Shown: one piece after another, positions 21,444-32,300 of the stretch
Numbering within the stretch: the first letter of the stretch is position 1
How the letters are laid out: the number at the start of each line of letters is the position of its first letter
Assembly (NCBI GenBank): GCA_947172415.1
Contig: OX359189.1
Span: forward strand, 8,260,501-8,324,500
Direction: 5' to 3'
DNA from: Chondrosia reniformis
Lineage: Eukaryota > Porifera > Demospongiae > Chondrillida > Chondrillidae
DNA: 64,000 nucleotides
Program-made: the position numbers and the translations under genes
Notes under the pieces: generated by a model
Told to the model about the DNA's origin: nothing
Database searches by the model: none
What the model saw: the letters and a program-made list of their open reading frames with translations, nothing else

Positions 21444-24400
21444 TTATCTGTCCACTTCGCCAAAAACAATATCTTGAGTTCCTACATAAATAAAAACAAA
21501 AATTTATCTACAATGAAATGCAATTCAGTAAATCTAGTCAATATTTGAAGCTTTTGTATATGGGAGTGGCAAAAGAGGAGGAGGGGCACTTGGCGAGGAG
21601 GGCATGTGGGGTGGGAGGGGCACTTGGCAGGAAGGCATGTGGGGTGGGAGGGGCACTGGGCGAGGAGGGCATGTGGAGTGGGAGGGGCACTTGGTGAGGA
21701 GGGCATGTGGAGTGGGAGGGGCACTGGGCGAGGAGGGCATGTGGAGTGGGAGGGGCACTTGGTGAGGAGGGCATGTGGAGTGGGAGGGGCACTGGGCGAG
21801 GAGGGCATGTGGAGTGGGAGGGGCACTTGGTGAGGAGGGCATGTGGAGTGGGAGGGGCACTGGGCGAGGAGGGCATGTGGAGTGGGAGGGGCACTTGGTG
21901 AGGAGGGCATGTGGAGTGGGAGGGGCACTGGGCGAGGAGGGCATGTGGGGTGGGAGGGGCAGCAGGGACATAATGACACACCTATGATGGCTACAACATC
22001 TGCAAGCATATGACCCTTTGACATAAAATCCAAGCCTGACAGGTGGTAATAGCCCGGGGCTCTTATCTTACAGCGATAAGGCTTACTACTCCCATCAGAC
22101 ACAAGATAAACACCAAATTCTCCCTAAAGAAATGAGAAGAGAGTGTAGCCTCTTTCAAACAGCTCAATTAACCAATCAATTGTACCTTGGGTGCTTCAAT
22201 AGCTGTGTAGGTAGACCCTGGGGGTACATTGACTCCTTCTGTGAATAGCTTGAAATGATGAATCAGCGCCTCCATTGATGACTTCATTTCACTTCTCGAA
22301 GGAGGACATATTTTGGCATCATCAACCTTAATCTCACCCTCAGGCATCTTATTGAGACACTACAAGAGTACACAATAAACAAATAGGAAAAAATAGGGGA
22401 ACTTTAAGATCTAAAACCAATCTTAAAACATGATATACAAAAGTTATGAACTTGTTTGTCCCAGCCATGTAATAAAGAACTCCAATAACGAATTATAATA
22501 TTTATATTACGAAATCATTTTGTCCCAGCTAAAGAATTAACACTAAGGGAGACGACTTACAGTGCATTGGGAAAAACTAGAAAAGTACCATTTGAAAAAA
22601 TTGCATCATTTGAACTGCAATTTGTTGTTTGTTAACTGACCTGATGTATAATATTCACACTCTGCCTCATTTCCTCCATTCTACAGAGATACCTAAGATA
22701 GATACACATTATATTCAATTTAATCTACATCTACCAAATGTCTAAGAAGAAGGGATATTTTCAGTTTAGCCTAATCCTCAAATCGTATTATGAACTCAAA
22801 CATAGGAGCATCTGGTTACCTGTCATAGCAGTCTCCGTGTCTTCCAATTGGAACATCAAACTCTACCTCATCATATGCATCATAAGGCTGCACCTTCCGC
22901 AAGTCCCACTTTATACCTGAACCTCTCAGCATCACACCACTGTAGGAGGATCAGAATACACATACATAATATGTAATGTACATGAAAAATCTAAGATACC
23001 ATTTTCCTACATGCTATATGCCTATTCTGTAAAAAGAGCCTATAGGGGAACTAAACCTAAAGAGAGCTTTAGATGAAGATACAGTAGTCTTTTCTTCCTT
23101 CTTTTCCCTTCTTTCATCTTCTTCTCCACTGGGTCAGACAGCCGTTTCTGGGAATTCCACCCTTCATCAGTGATCCTGGGAGTCTTTGTCTTTTTCTTTA
23201 TCTTGATCTTCTGTGAATCCTTGGCTCACTATAGCACATGCAACACAAGGATTGCCAAGTGTAAACTCCATAGAGGGTACTAATTAGACTGTCTAAACAA
23301 TACATCTCATAAGGGATCTCATAGTTGGCTGATCCTGTGAGTAGCAAGTGACACAGATGATGAGATGAGCTTTAAATGCCACCAGTAGAAATCACAAAAT
23401 ATGGCATCAGAAGTCATCAAATAAAATGGCTGCCATATAGGAAACTGCCCCTATATACTGTACACTCGCTTCAGGTTTAGTTCCCCTATAGGCTCTTTTA
23501 CAGAATAGGCATAGCATGTAGGAAAATGGTATCTTAGATTTTTCATGTGTGTACAGTAATACCAAATGCCTCCTGAGTCATCTATATCTACATACGTATA
23601 TGAAGATGGAAAGTGGGATGCCGTTATCACCTGAATCCCCAATCGAGGGCCTCTTGAGCCGTAACTACTCCAATGTCTACAACCCTCTGCTTCCAAATGC
23701 GATTCCCTGTGATGAGCTATAGCACATAGAACATATGGTTGGGTCACGTACACATGATACGAATACACAGTATATGTTCCCTTCAAACTCACTTCCTCCA
23801 CTTCATCCAGACGTGTTGGAAACTTTGTGATAAAGTCGTAAATGTCATCCAACAAGCCCAGAGGCAAATCCTATAAAAAGCAAAATTGAAAAAGATAATC
23901 AGATCTCAAAAAGTCATCATACAGGCTTACATCATACAACTCATGTCATGTTTACCCTTTCACCCCATCATTCTGCCAGTATAGCACTGAAGAGGCAGCT
24001 GAATAGTTGCTGAAATGTCTACTACTTTGAAGTGTGCTCAATTTTGGGCTAGTGTAATCGCAGTAGAATAAGATTCCTTATGGAACCTCCTAATCACACA
24101 GGAGTTTTGAAGGTGGAAAATCAATAAAATGCATGAATTTACAAGTTTTAGTGTGTATTGTAGTTGGTAGTCACAATAAAAGAGTCCAGCTATGCAATTA
24201 AGGTCAAACTAAAACAACAAAGATTATCTCAACTGGGTAATACAGTACCTCAATTAATGAAGGTCACTGGTAATTGATGAACCCACTGATGAGAGTCACG
24301 TACATTTAGCAAAGGTAGATTGGTATTGACACTATTTAAGAATATCCTTGCGAAATAAACGGTCTTACTTGCGCAACTCCTCCAGGTCTCACATAGGCAG

Positions 24401-27400
24401 CATGTAATCGGGCACCAGATACTCGCTCATAGAACTCCATCATCTAAACAATGCATCAAATACGTACATCAACTGTATGATAATACTTCCAATTATGTAT
24501 ACTGTGGTATAAGCAGTAGTTTGCATATTGGGAAACTTTAAGTAAGGGATAAGGGCTACGTACATCAAGCTATTTCAAGAAGCAAGAGATAAGAGAGATA
24601 GCAATAAAATTAGCTATGCATGGTTGGTTGTCCAGCAGCAATCAGTAATTGTAAAAGGTTATTGACACATGCATGGCGACATAATTCTAATGAAAGTTTG
24701 TTCAAATGCCGAGTTACCGATTGCTCTGCATACAGCCCTGACAACTGACCCAAAAAGTAGTACTGTATCATTTGGCCTCATATGTAACATACCAAAAGGA
24801 TAACAACTAGAAATCTCATCTACCTAAACTAGCAATCAACAGCTATACATTAAAAGGGTAACTGCCTAATGACCAAAAAGAGGTTAAACTTATCCCACCA
24901 CAAGGCAGACGCAACCTGGCTATCTAGTGATTTTATAGATTTAATGTAAAGGTCAGAGACTAATATAGACTACATACACACACTTTCGCAGTTAGAAAAT
25001 TGTCAAAGCCCCCATAGTCTGGTACATATTGATTATATACAGTAGCAGTCAGATTAGAGTGTACCATTTGGTTGAACAAAGGGCAGGTTGAAGGAGGCAG
25101 TTGGGCAGGTTGAAGGAGGCAGTTGGGCAGGTTGAAGGAGGCAGTTGGGCAGGTTGAAGGAGGCAGTTGGGCAGGTTGAAGGAGGCAGTTGGGCAGGTTG
25201 AAGGAGGCAGTTGGGCAGGTTGAAGGAGGTAGTTGGGCAGGTTGAAGGAGGCAGTTGGGCAGGTTGAAGGAGGCAGTTGGGCAGTTTGAAGGAGTGGGCA
25301 GGTTGAAGGAGGCAGTTGGGCAGGTTGAAGGAGTGGGCAGGTTGAAGGAGGCAGTGAACAAACAAGTTCAGTTTTGACTTTTATACTAATGAAAATCACG
25401 CATGCATTACATCTGTTTGAGCAATAAAGGGATCAATATAATGTTAGTTCATTGAGCTTATGGTATATATACCACAATTACGTATCTAAATGATCCGCAA
25501 CTACTACCACCAATAGTATACATTACTGTATACCTGCACAATAATGATTGTACCCAAGTCTATTGGAAGGTAACAAAATCTTATATCAATTAGAATCATT
25601 CAGCTATTTATAACAGTGGGCGTGGTTTAAGCGGGCAGACTATAGTCTACAAACAATAGAGATTTACATAATCAGTGACAAGAGAATTTATGGGATGGAT
25701 TTAAAAATAACACTAAAAATGGGATGGCAGTGGATCCAATGAAAGGTCGCAGAATCAGCTGTTAGGTGGGAGCAGAAGAAAAAAGAGAAGACTCTTGTGT
25801 CCTCTCTCACTAGTTGTAGTTCCCACATATACGTAGACCTTTACTGCAGAATAGATGCTGACTAGTGTGCAGTGCAGAGTCAAACCTTCTCTCTCTCCTC
25901 AAAGAGCCAAACAAATGGAGTGTTAGCTCCAACGTCCAGTATGTGAGAGCAGACAGCCATGACATGATTGAGCAAACGAGTAATCTCCCCAAACATGACT
26001 ACATGGACGTACAAAGAAACACATAGACGTACAAAGAAACACATAGACGTACAAAGAAACACGTAGACGTACAAAGAAACACGTAGACGTACAAAGAAAC
26101 ACGTAGATGTACAAAGAAACACGTAGACGTACAAAGAAACACATAGACGTACAAAGAAACACATAGACGTACAAAGAAACACATAGACGTACAAAGAAAC
26201 ACGTAGACGTACAAAGAAACACGTAGACGTACAAAGAAACACGTAGACGTACAAAGAAACACGTAGACGTACAAAGAAACACATAGACGTACAAAGAATG
26301 GGAGACTTTAATCAATGGCTTTATCAACCAGATATTGTGTAAGAGGGGTTAGAAATTCTTCTAACTGTTGGTAGATTGATCAAGGACTTCATCCTAAGGT
26401 TTTGCTTGAAAATGTCGCTGATAAAGGGGTGTCCAGTCAATAGAGTGTAAAAGTATATAATACGTATGTACATTAACATTTACGTACATATAGCAAATAC
26501 AGACTTGAAAAATTCATATTACTTATTACCACAGTAATCTTCTATATAGGAGATTAGAGTTTTGTGAATGATGCAATAATGACTTAAACTATTAAAGCTA
26601 ATCTCAAAGTAAGTAATATTACGTAATTGCAGAACAAATTAATCATGTATGCAGCTGACCTCTTATGAACTTGGCCCTTCTTGGAATATCAATGCCAAGA
26701 AGTCGCTCCACAGCCAGTGAGAAACACTGTTCACTGCACATCATTGACACATAGTCAAGTCGATCAAAATATGGGAGGGCCTGGACAAGTGGAAAGGATA
26801 TGGGAGGGCCTGGACAAGTGGAAAGGATATGGGAGGGCCTGGACAAGTGGAAAGGATATGGGAGGGCCTGGACAAGTGGAAAGGATATGGGAGGGCCTGG
26901 ACAAGTGGAAAGGATATGGGAGGGCCTGGACAAGTGGAAAGGATATGGGAGGGCCTGGACAAGTGGAAAGGATATGGGAGGGCCTGGACAAGTGGAAAGG
27001 ATATGGGAGGGCCTGGACAAGTGGAAAGGATATGGGAGGGCCTGGACAAGTGGAAATATACAGTAACTCTGTCATCTTGTGGCATTATCATTATATTAGG
27101 TGGCTTTTAAATGTGCAAAGAATGAGAATTTAGAAATGTCATCAGTTCAAATCCATTTATTTACTAGCGAGATTACCTCAGATCAGATTGATATCATTTA
27201 TTTGCTGATGTGGGTCTATAGAGATTTAGGAATCTCAATTCTTACAGATGTAGCTAATAATTAGGTCATTGTAGAGTAACAGAACAGTGATTGTTGGAAA
27301 GGCAAAGTTGTGGGATTGTTTATTTGAATGATATACCTACAGACAGGAGATACATTAATTGCCTTTAGGGAGGTTGCCAAGGAAACCAAACCCAGCAGGG

Positions 27401-28578
27401 TATCTGCAAGTTCAAACAAACAAATAAATTCCAATAAATCTATTAAGAGATGAAAGAGGTGAACTTGACCTCAACCAATTAGAAGAGACACTTGAAAAGT
27501 AAAACAACCATACCCTGTTAACCAGATCGAAAGATACCCAATGATATGGAAAGGTCACTTAAGTTACACTATCAGTTCCTGACTACTGAGATAGTTCATA
27601 ACAACTAGTGTCTTATATTAGTATATTAACATACCTGTATGTAAGTCTTATATTCTATCAGCTTCTCTGTTCCTCGGTGAAGCAGTCCAATATGAGGGTC
27701 ACATCTCTCCACCGTCTCACCGTTGATCTGCATCACCAGCCTCAGTACACCATGAGCGGCTGGATGCTGGGGTCCAAAGTTCACCAACATGTTGGTCACT
27801 GGCCTCTCGTCAGGTGCTGGGGCTACAGTACATGATAATAATAAGGTTGGTATTATGCAATCATGGATTATAATTTCATCATGTCAGCCATAACTCAAAT
27901 ACACCAACACGTAACCAAATACAGTGGGCAGGGTTGCAGAGGGGGGCAGGGGGATTTTGCCTCTCTAAACTGCTTCAACACCCCGCATATCATTGCGCCC
28001 ACCCCTTAAATTTTGAAAAATTCTAGACCTTGTTGGAACACACACAAACACAATTTATTGATGACTTTGCAACAAAGGTGATGTACGACATGTGACACTT
28101 GAGCTTGTTTGAGCTAGCATCAGAAAGTGATGAAGTTACCATTATATATCAATCCAATAATTATCAAAGGTACCTATAAAATAATCTATAAAGGCAGAGA
28201 AAGTGTGAGAGACGTTGGCAAGCTTACCATCGACATCCCATAGGGCGGACTCTTCGTCAGGATACATCACATTGCCAGTCATGGTTCCCAGTTCCCCGGG
28301 GAGCTTCAGGGGCCTCAATTCCTCCAGTTTTGGCTCAAACCGCTGATTCTGAGCGGAATAGCACCTAATGTCAAATTTTAAAGGATATCATTCAGACAAG
28401 CCTCTTCAATAAATTGCAAATGGTAACCCAAAAATGAGAAAAAACATGCAAAACAAATACAGAGAACTCACCTAAAAGATAGAAATACGGGTAGCTTTCC
28501 ATTAATCTTCGCCCTTGTATGTGCTAACGTAAGAATATTGGGTCGTAAACTCTTCAATACACGACCAAGTGCTGCCAT
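21444..28578 (-). CDS. NDUFS2: NADH dehydrogenase (complex I) iron-sulfur protein 2, 49 kDa subunit
   Basis: Core complex I subunit that with NDUFS7 forms the quinone pocket in the mitochondrial matrix arm. Thirteen exons (transcript order): 28578-28472, 28364-28228, 27822-27635, 26780-26660, 25998-25886, 24443-24369, 23870-23793, 23716-23631, 22939-22820, 22692-22641, 22359-22186, 22123-21982 and 21481-21444. They give 476 residues (human 463) with every phase closing. A mitochondrial presequence starts [20 protein letters not shown]. Landmarks are [93 protein letters not shown] and the C-terminal [12 protein letters not shown]. Introns 3, 4, 5 and 12 contain minisatellites; that at exon 4 repeats the splice acceptor itself. 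Intron 8 holds a 566-bp foldback element. No coding lesion was seen. Confidence 0.97.
21567..21962 (-). repeat. 34-bp minisatellite with 68-bp higher-order period in NDUFS2 intron 12
   Basis: About 12 units of 34 bp (plus strand GGGCATGTGGAGTGGGAGGG then GCACTTGGTGAGGA or GCACTGGGCGAGGA). The two variants alternate strictly over most of the array, so the real period is 68 bp. It fills most of the 500-bp intron and ends about 85 bp before the last acceptor. It is pyrimidine-rich on the NDUFS2 sense strand. Confidence 0.95.
22981..23546. mobile_element. Full-length F1 foldback element in NDUFS2 intron 8
   Basis: The ends form a roughly 75-bp inverted repeat: CATGAAAAATCTAAGATACC onward from 22981 and its complement ending at 23546, with two small indels. 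The 566-bp element has no transposase. Its interior carries the module CCACTGGGTCAGACAGCCGT and TTCATCAGTGATCCTGGGAG found in all fragments of this family in the window. Confidence 0.85.
24621..24764. mobile_element. Diverged copy of the 424-577 MITE in NDUFS2 intron 5
   Basis: Right end GACCCAAAAAGTAGTACT and left end GGTTGGTTGTCCAGCAGCAA match the ends of the 424-577 element, with internal substitutions. It is non-coding. Confidence 0.6.
25076..25352 (-). repeat. 22-bp minisatellite in NDUFS2 intron 5
   Basis: About 12 copies of GGGCAGGTTGAAGGAGGCAG-TT on the plus strand, i.e. a pyrimidine-rich, AG-free unit on the NDUFS2 sense strand. Some units near 25290-25340 lack the GGCAGT part. Confidence 0.95.
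26001..26300 (-). repeat. 20-bp minisatellite abutting the NDUFS2 exon 5 acceptor
   Basis: Fifteen copies of ACATAGACGTACAAAGAAAC (variants ACGTAG, ACATGG, GATGTA). The exon-proximal unit merges directly into the acceptor: on the sense strand TTTGTACGTCCATGTAG ends at the first base of exon 5. The array therefore forms the polypyrimidine tract of this intron. Confidence 0.96.
26773..27052 (-). repeat. 29-bp minisatellite containing ten copies of the NDUFS2 exon 4 splice acceptor
   Basis: Ten units spaced exactly 29 bp (GGGAGGGCCTGGACAAGTGG plus AAAGGATAT on the plus strand). On the sense strand each reads CCTTTCCACTTGTCCAG|GC then CCTCCCATAT, i.e. pyrimidine tract, AG acceptor and the first 12 coding bases of exon 4 (Ala-Leu-Pro-Tyr). 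The true exon border is at 26780/26781. Confidence 0.96.
27925..28030. repeat. Dispersed short repeat (copy 1 of 2) in NDUFS2 intron 2
   Basis: Read on the minus strand, GGGTGTTGAAGCAGTTTAGA with GGCGCAATGATATG matches 32640-32700 on the plus strand (GGGCAATGGTATATTAGG then GTGTCAAAGCAGTTTA). Both copies have a G- or C-rich tract nearby. Family unknown. Confidence 0.5.
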
Positions 28579-29351
28579 TTTCTACGTTAACGATATTCAT
28601 GCCGTGCGTCATGAATCTAGTTAAACTTTCGTCTCGGCTCTTGTACAGAATGCACACTGAATATGTTATAGTTTGCAGATCACGACCGAAATTGTCTTCA
28701 GCTGATTTCGTTGATTTTCAGTAAGAAAGAATGTTCGTAGAGATTTAACGTGCTACTATTCTTCTCATGCACTCACTCCTTCTACTTTTCCTTTCCACTT
28801 ATAGTCCCTGCAACTGCTTGAGTGAGATTGCACTATAAAGTTTACAGTTACTAGAAGAAACACGTGGTCGACCTCTGAAGTACAGCCACCCGTTTGGAAT
28901 TGCTTTGGAAGAAGTATAGGGGCTCAAATTTGCAAGAAGCCATAACTTAACCCATTTTGCTAGTGAACAGGTTTGTGTGGATCATGGATCATGGTACTGA
29001 GTCGTGTTTACTCAATCACATTCCGATAGTGCAAACTAGCGAGTAATATTGAGATTTAATTTAGCTAATTCATGTTTGTCTGTTTGTAAATGTCGAAAGA
29101 GGAAAGATAGTCGGGTTAGTTCTATTGGTTTCCTGTTTACTAAGCTATGGGATGGACCAGCCGGGGACAGCTGATCATGGTTTAAAAATTATTGGTGATA
29201 AATCAGATGCATGCAATTGGACATTGTATTATAGACTATACTAGTACAGATAGTCTATGGTTGTATGTATGTGAAGATTGAGCTTTTAATGTTCTTGTTT
29301 TATCCTCTGTGTTTGATTCATTTCAGGAAACAGAAACACTAACTTAACAAT
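28579..29351. promoter_or_regulatory. Divergent NDUFS2/DNMT3 intergenic region
   Basis: Contains the 5' ends of both genes. A splice acceptor (TGATTCATTTCAG) lies just before 29327, so DNMT3 probably has an upstream untranslated exon near 28700-28950. No open frame of note was seen and no TATA box is obvious. Confidence 0.5.
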
Positions 29352-32300
29352 ATGACTTCTGCAAGTGAAGAGAGATATCTCACTCCTCCAGAGACTCCAA
29401 GCCCTAGAACTGCTGTCCCAGATCAGTTTGAACTGAAGAACATTGATCTTTCTGACATTAAAAGAAGAAGCCATAGGAAGAGAAGATCACCATCTTTCCT
29501 GCAGGTTGGCGACCACCCTGAAAACCATGAAACCACTCTCTCCCCAAAGGCTAAGAAAAGGAAGACGAAGGAGATAAAAGCCGAGCCGACACCACCACCT
29601 CCTCTTAGTGGTCCTCCTTCTGGAGACAAGATAGAGGTAAAGCGTTCCCTTTTCCCAGCTCCCGACCCAAGTACTCAAGATCAGCCAACTACTCAGGCAC
29701 CTGATGTTTCACCTCCCAGTTCCAATCAGAAAGAGGAGGAGGAGATGGTGGAACCTCTGTTGGACAATGCCAAGGAATACCCTTACCACTCGCTGGTGTG
29801 GGGTAAGTTGAAAGGTTACGACTGGTGGCCAGGAAGGATCGCTCACTACAAGGAGCTTAACCTGAGCCCCTGCCCAGCAGGCAGTAGCTGGGTGAGGTGG
29901 TTTGGAGAGAAGCAGGTGTCTGATGTGAGTATGCACTTACAAGCCATGAGCCAGTATAGTTTATTGGCCTAGGACCAGGCCATGTACTGTATAAAGGAGA
30001 ACCAGTCTCTTGCTTCCTCAGCAGGTGCTTTTGTGCATATTTTGTTTATTCTCTTTTTCATTGAGACCTATGGAATAGCATAGTATAAAGAGGTAGTACT
30101 GTCATTAAGCTTTTATATTGCTACGAATATTGCAATCTTGATCTGTACCTTCCTAATTGTGTGGTCATTTATTTACTTTTTGCATAGATACCTTTTGATT
30201 GTATTGATTCGCTGTTTAAGTTCAGCAATCACCTTATGACATCAAAACTCAAAGGGTCCTACAAGAAAGGCATATTCCAAATCATTAAGGTTAGTAGAAC
30301 ATATCTGAAATATACTATGGGAGTTAATAGCACTGAGGCATGCAAAGCTATGATGATTAGCAAAATAATAGCTGGATTTTGCTTATATCTGAAATACTTT
30401 CTTCTTTTAGGAGGCAGCTAGGAGAAGTGGAAAGGAATTTAAGGAGGCTTTAAAGAGTGCCACTGTAGCAAAGGAGAAAGACTCAGAAGTGAAAGACAAT
30501 GAAACTAATGAAACTGAGCCATCAGAGAACCAGGAGGAAGAAGGTAATTATAGAATGAAGGTCACCAGTAAAGGAGTGAGGCTAAGTGCTTTGGAAGAAG
30601 AGATGCTCTATTGGGCAATGAATGGCTTTCCTCCCAAAGGAGAAGAAGGATTTAAGCATCTCCCCACCTCTTCTACCGAAGGTAAGTGGACAGATGTAAC
30701 TTGACACTTGTACTAATAGTATATATTACTATTGTAGGTTATATCTTTTATTAATTTACTAATATAATCCATGACAAGCTTTCCATAGCAGCATGATACA
30801 ATAAATTCTTTTGGTCCGTAGACCTTCATTAGTTGAATGACACTCATTAACTGCATAAGAAATGTAGCAATGCACCTTTACTCTATCAATATGATCCATG
30901 TTTGCAATTTATTAAACAGAATCTCTTAGAATGGGATCTCCGTTGTCTGGCAGTGATTCGCCAGACACGATATCATGGGATGGCACGGCTCCAAGCAGAA
31001 CAGTTGTGGGAAGGGCTAAGCTCAATGAAGACAGCGGGGAGTTTCTTGAAGCTGCACCAAAGAAGACACCCTTTAGAGGCCCACTGTCTCTGAGGGAGAT
31101 GATTACTATTCCTGGTGGACGCATTGGTAAGCAGTTAATTATCTTACAAACTTGTAGAATAATTTGATCATTCACTAAACCCTTTGGCCTTTCATGTTGG
31201 AGCTACACCCTGTTGCTATAAAATTATTACTCTGTTGCTATAATATTGTAATAATATTAATCTTAAATTAATAATCTGTAGACACCTTTGATATGATTAG
31301 AGAAGGCAAGCACCAGATTAAAGGTAAGCCATGTGATATGCATGAATATCTAGGGAGGTGACTGACCATCCCATAGCTAACTGCTAAATATTAACTGGTG
31401 ATAATTAGCCACACTCTGTCACCTGGTCGTCTTGTTCTGATTGACACGCCAACGGAATGTTCATTTCTCACACATTAGTTAGCTCGTTTATCATTGCATT
31501 AAATGTATTAGACTATCAACTATATATACTGTATTATACGTAGCTATTCCAGTTTTATTAATATGAACTTTTCAATGATATTCTGTAAAGCCAATACTTA
31601 ATAAGTTCTGACTCATCACAATGCTGAGACTCTCCAGTTTAATTACTAGTTAAATGGGCACCTCTCCAATGTACATGTATGTATGTATGTTGTAAAATTA
31701 TTTGACTTGCTTGTTAGAGGTCTGCCTGGCATGTGGGAATATCAGTGCTGAAGTTGAGCATCCGTTTTTTGAAGGAAGCCTTTGCAAGACTTGTAAAGAT
31801 ATCTTCATGGAGTGCTGCTATTTGTTTGATGACGATGGATCACAGGTAATTTAAAGTCAAATTTGTGGTCATCTAATGTAATCAAAATCCCATTGGCTGT
31901 TCTATCAAAAAATGGCATTTGAAAGAAATTCACAAACTACCAAATATGCAGTCAATAATGAAACAATACAGTAGGACTTGCTATGTACATTGGATAGGAG
32001 TGATAAATATATATTATATATGGATATATATTATATATGGATATTGTATTGATGTAACCTTTCTAGTGCTAATGTTTCTTTAGATGTACTGTTCCATCTG
32101 TTCAGCTGGGGAGAAAGTGTTTATGTGTGACAAGCCAAACTGTGCAAAGTGAGATTGACTGCATGGAGTTGGAATATTAAGGAAGCCTTGTGGTTTAAAG
32201 TTTTAATTTTTATTCACAATGGAACTCGTATATTAGACAATCTATAGTTGGTTGTAGCATATTTCAATGACCATCCTCCCATTAAGCCTATAATCTGTAT

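Noticed and set aside
25880-26327. 134-codon Cys/Phe/Val-rich frames over the 20-bp array
   Set aside because: No start context, pure repeat translation; the 25886-25998 part is NDUFS2 exon 5.
26643-27133. 88-150 codon frames on both strands over the 29-bp array as separate genes
   Set aside because: They are repeat artefacts; only the in-frame extension of NDUFS2 exon 4 is of interest and it is reported as a splicing question.
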